Shown here piece by piece: positions 4,289 to 6,232 of a DNA stretch of 6,232 nucleotides. The stretch is from Pseudomonadota bacterium (GTDB lineage Bacteria > Pseudomonadota > Alphaproteobacteria > Rhizobiales > Beijerinckiaceae). Each line of letters begins with the position of its first letter. Position 1 is the first letter of the stretch. The stretch spans positions 1 to 6,232 of the forward strand of contig JAEXUU010000535.1 of the NCBI GenBank assembly GCA_023452965.1, given 5' to 3'. The notes under the pieces are model-generated. The model was not told the origin of the DNA. It was given only the letters and a program-made list of their open reading frames with translations, and did not search any database. The translations under genes and the position numbers were made by a program.

Positions 4289-6211
4289 ATGACCCAAGGG
4301 GTTCTGTCACAGAGCAGCTCGCCGTCTCATGGCGAGCAGCATGGCTCCGTCCCTGCCCTGACGCTCGGCGCCCTCGGCGTCGTCTACGGCGATATCGGCA
4401 CCAGCCCGCTCTATGCGCTCAAGGAGGCCGCCCGTGCCGCGAGCGCCGGCGGGACCTTGCAGCCGGCCGCGGTCGTAGGTTGCGTCTCGATGATCCTGTG
4501 GGCATTGATCCTGGTCATCTCGCTCAAATATTCGCTGCTGATCATGCGCGCCGACAATCGCGGCGAAGGCGGCATCTTGGCGATGCTGGCCCTGCTCAAG
4601 GCCCGCCATGCCAAGCCGGGCTCGGTACGGGCCTATGTGCTGGTGGGCGGCCTCGTCGGTGCCGCTCTGCTCTATGGCGACGGCGCCATCACGCCGGCGA
4701 TTTCCGTGCTGAGCGCGATCGAAGGCCTCAAGGTCGATGCGCCGTTCCTGGCGCCGGCCATCGTTCCGCTGACCGCGATGATCCTGATCGGCGTCTTCCT
4801 CGTGCAGAGCAAGGGCACCGGCTTCATCGGCAAGCTGTTCGGGCCGATCATGCTGCTCTGGTTCATCGCCCTCGCGCTGCTCGGTATCCGGGGCATCCTG
4901 ATGGCGCCGGATATCCTGGCCGCGATCAACCCGTTCAACGCGCTCTACTTCATCACCCACACCGCCCCGATCATTGGCTTCGCCGTGCTGGGCGCCACCT
5001 TCCTGGCCGTGACCGGAGGCGAGGCGATGTATGCGGATATGGGCCATTTCGGCCCGATGCCGATCCGCATCGCCTGGTTTGTCGTCGTGCTACCGGCGCT
5101 GATGCTCAATTATTTCGGTCAGGGCGGCCTGCTGCTGAGCCATCCCGAGGCGATCGCCAACCCGTTCTATCAGCTCGCCCCGGACTGGGCGCACTATCCC
5201 ATGGTGTTCTTCGCGACGGCGGCCGCCGTCATCGCCTCGCAAGCGGTGATCACCGGCGCCTTCTCGCTGACCCGGCAGGCCGTGCAGCTCGGCCTCTTCC
5301 CCGCCATCCACATCCAGCACACGGCGGATGACCAGAAGGGGCAGATCTACATCCCGATCGTCAACTGGATGATCTGCCTGGCGACCCTCACCTCGGTCTT
5401 CATGTTTCGCTCCTCCGACGCCCTGGCCGGCGCCTATGGCATCGCCGTCTCGCTGCTGATGGCCATCACCACCGGGCTGGCGGCGCTGATCGCGCTGAAA
5501 TGGGGCTACAACCCGATCCTCGTCGTGGCGGTCAACGGCTTCTTCCTGCTGATCGACCTCGCCTTCTTCTCGGCGAACCTGCCGAAACTGCACGAGGGCG
5601 GCTGGTACCCGCTGCTGCTGGCCCTGGTGCTGACGATGATCATGCTGACCTGGCGGCGTGGCCTCGCTTTGGTGGAGGCGGCGCGCGCGCGCCAGCGCGA
5701 GCCGGAGAAGGGGTTCTTGGACATGCTGGCGACGAATCCGCCGCTGCGCCTGCCAGGGACGGCCGCCTTCCTGGCCTCGGCCGCGCGTGGGCTGCCGATC
5801 TCGTTGACGCATTTCGTTCGCCACAACCACGCTTTGCACGAGCGCATTCTGCTGGTGACCGGCAAGCTCGAGGAGATCCCGCGCGTCTCCGACGAGAACC
5901 GGATCGAGCTGGTCGAACTCGCGCCCAGCGTCACGCGCGTGATCATCCATTTCGGCTTCATGGAGACGCCACGCATCCCGGACGGCTTGCACTGCGGCGT
6001 CGAGCGCGGCCTGCTGCCTGGCGTCGATCTCGCTGGGATGTCGTATTATATCGGCCGCGAGACCGTCATTCCGCGCGAGGAGATCGCGGGCATGGCGATG
6101 TGGCGCGAGGCGCTCTTCGCCTTCATGCAGCGCAACGCCGAGCGTTCCGCCGCCCATTTCCACATCCCGGCCACCCAGGTCGTCGAAGTCGGCGTCGAGA
6201 TCGAGATCTAG
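4289..6211 (+). CDS. kup: KUP-family low-affinity potassium transporter
   Basis: This is a 640-residue inner-membrane K+ uptake protein, probably a K+/H+ symporter; the length is normal for bacterial Kup. It opens with the family signature VYGDIGTSPLYALKE (32-46) containing the conserved Asp35. YGDGAITPAISVLSAIEG (129-146) and TGGEAMYADMGHFG (242-255, Glu245) follow. These acidic positions correspond to residues thought to couple protons and bind K+ in E. coli Kup and KimA. About twelve membrane helices span residues 23-455. The hydrophilic C-terminal domain (456-640) is cytosolic and contains the typical RVSDENRIEL and YYIGRETVIP segments. The ATG at 4289 has GGGAG 8 bases upstream, and the signature then starts at the usual distance from the N-terminus. 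A TTG at 4205 would add 28 residues unlike the family. The gene is separated by 185 bases from the upstream one, so it is probably transcribed alone. All key residues are intact. Confidence 0.96.
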   Translation: MTQGVLSQSSSPSHGEQHGSVPALTLGALGVVYGDIGTSPLYALKEAARAASAGGTLQPAAVVGCVSMILWALILVISLKYSLLIMRADNRGEGGILAMLALLKARHAKPGSVRAYVLVGGLVGAALLYGDGAITPAISVLSAIEGLKVDAPFLAPAIVPLTAMILIGVFLVQSKGTGFIGKLFGPIMLLWFIALALLGIRGILMAPDILAAINPFNALYFITHTAPIIGFAVLGATFLAVTGGEAMYADMGHFGPMPIRIAWFVVVLPALMLNYFGQGGLLLSHPEAIANPFYQLAPDWAHYPMVFFATAAAVIASQAVITGAFSLTRQAVQLGLFPAIHIQHTADDQKGQIYIPIVNWMICLATLTSVFMFRSSDALAGAYGIAVSLLMAITTGLAALIALKWGYNPILVVAVNGFFLLIDLAFFSANLPKLHEGGWYPLLLALVLTMIMLTWRRGLALVEAARARQREPEKGFLDMLATNPPLRLPGTAAFLASAARGLPISLTHFVRHNHALHERILLVTGKLEEIPRVSDENRIELVELAPSVTRVIIHFGFMETPRIPDGLHCGVERGLLPGVDLAGMSYYIGRETVIPREEIAGMAMWREALFAFMQRNAERSAAHFHIPATQVVEVGVEIEI

Positions 6212-6232
6212 GCGCCTCCGGCAAGGTCAAGG

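Noticed and set aside
4039..5331. 430-codon plus-strand frame overlapping kup
   Set aside because: The translation is Arg/Pro-rich and out of frame with kup, whose family match is unambiguous.
5090..6163. 357-codon minus-strand frame opposite kup
   Set aside because: It is antisense to kup, full of Arg, Gln, His and Asp, with no domain or plausible start context.

Overview
The window is high-GC DNA with codon use, promoter types and gene families typical of an alphaproteobacterium of the order Hyphomicrobiales. A Bosea- or Methylobacterium-like genome is my inference, not something the sequence proves. It looks like ordinary chromosome: no insertion sequence, phage gene, CRISPR array, tRNA or rRNA is visible.

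Layout. On the minus strand at the left are a 63-residue CsbD-family stress protein (89-280), with a GAAA-tetraloop terminator (33-63) and an exact match to the alphaproteobacterial general-stress promoter GGAAC-N16-CGTT (331-355), and an XRE/MmyB-type transcription regulator (396-1202). A 136-bp divergent region with two inverted repeats separates the regulator from a plus-strand gene for a 140-residue four-helix membrane protein of unknown function (1339-1761), which ends at a strong hairpin. Next, on the plus strand, is a 733-residue exported protein (1902-4103). Its N-terminal half resembles the 'choice-of-anchor I'/alkaline-phosphatase-like propellers and its C-terminal half the 'esterase-like activity of phytase' family. 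A near-consensus PHO box (1823-1840) lies upstream of it. A 185-bp spacer holding a REP-like palindrome and two smaller hairpins leads to a full-length Kup potassium transporter (4289-6211, 640 residues). The last 21 bases hold nothing I can identify.

How the parts relate. These are mostly independent single-gene units rather than one operon. The most informative signals are regulatory: CsbD appears wired to the EcfG general stress response, the phytase-like protein to phosphate starvation through PhoB, and the membrane protein probably to its divergently encoded regulator. The only visible ribosome-binding site of kup lies in the 3' arm of a small hairpin. I see no convincing new multi-gene system. 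The best leads are the PHO box in front of the propeller protein, the EcfG promoter of csbD, and the structured kup leader.
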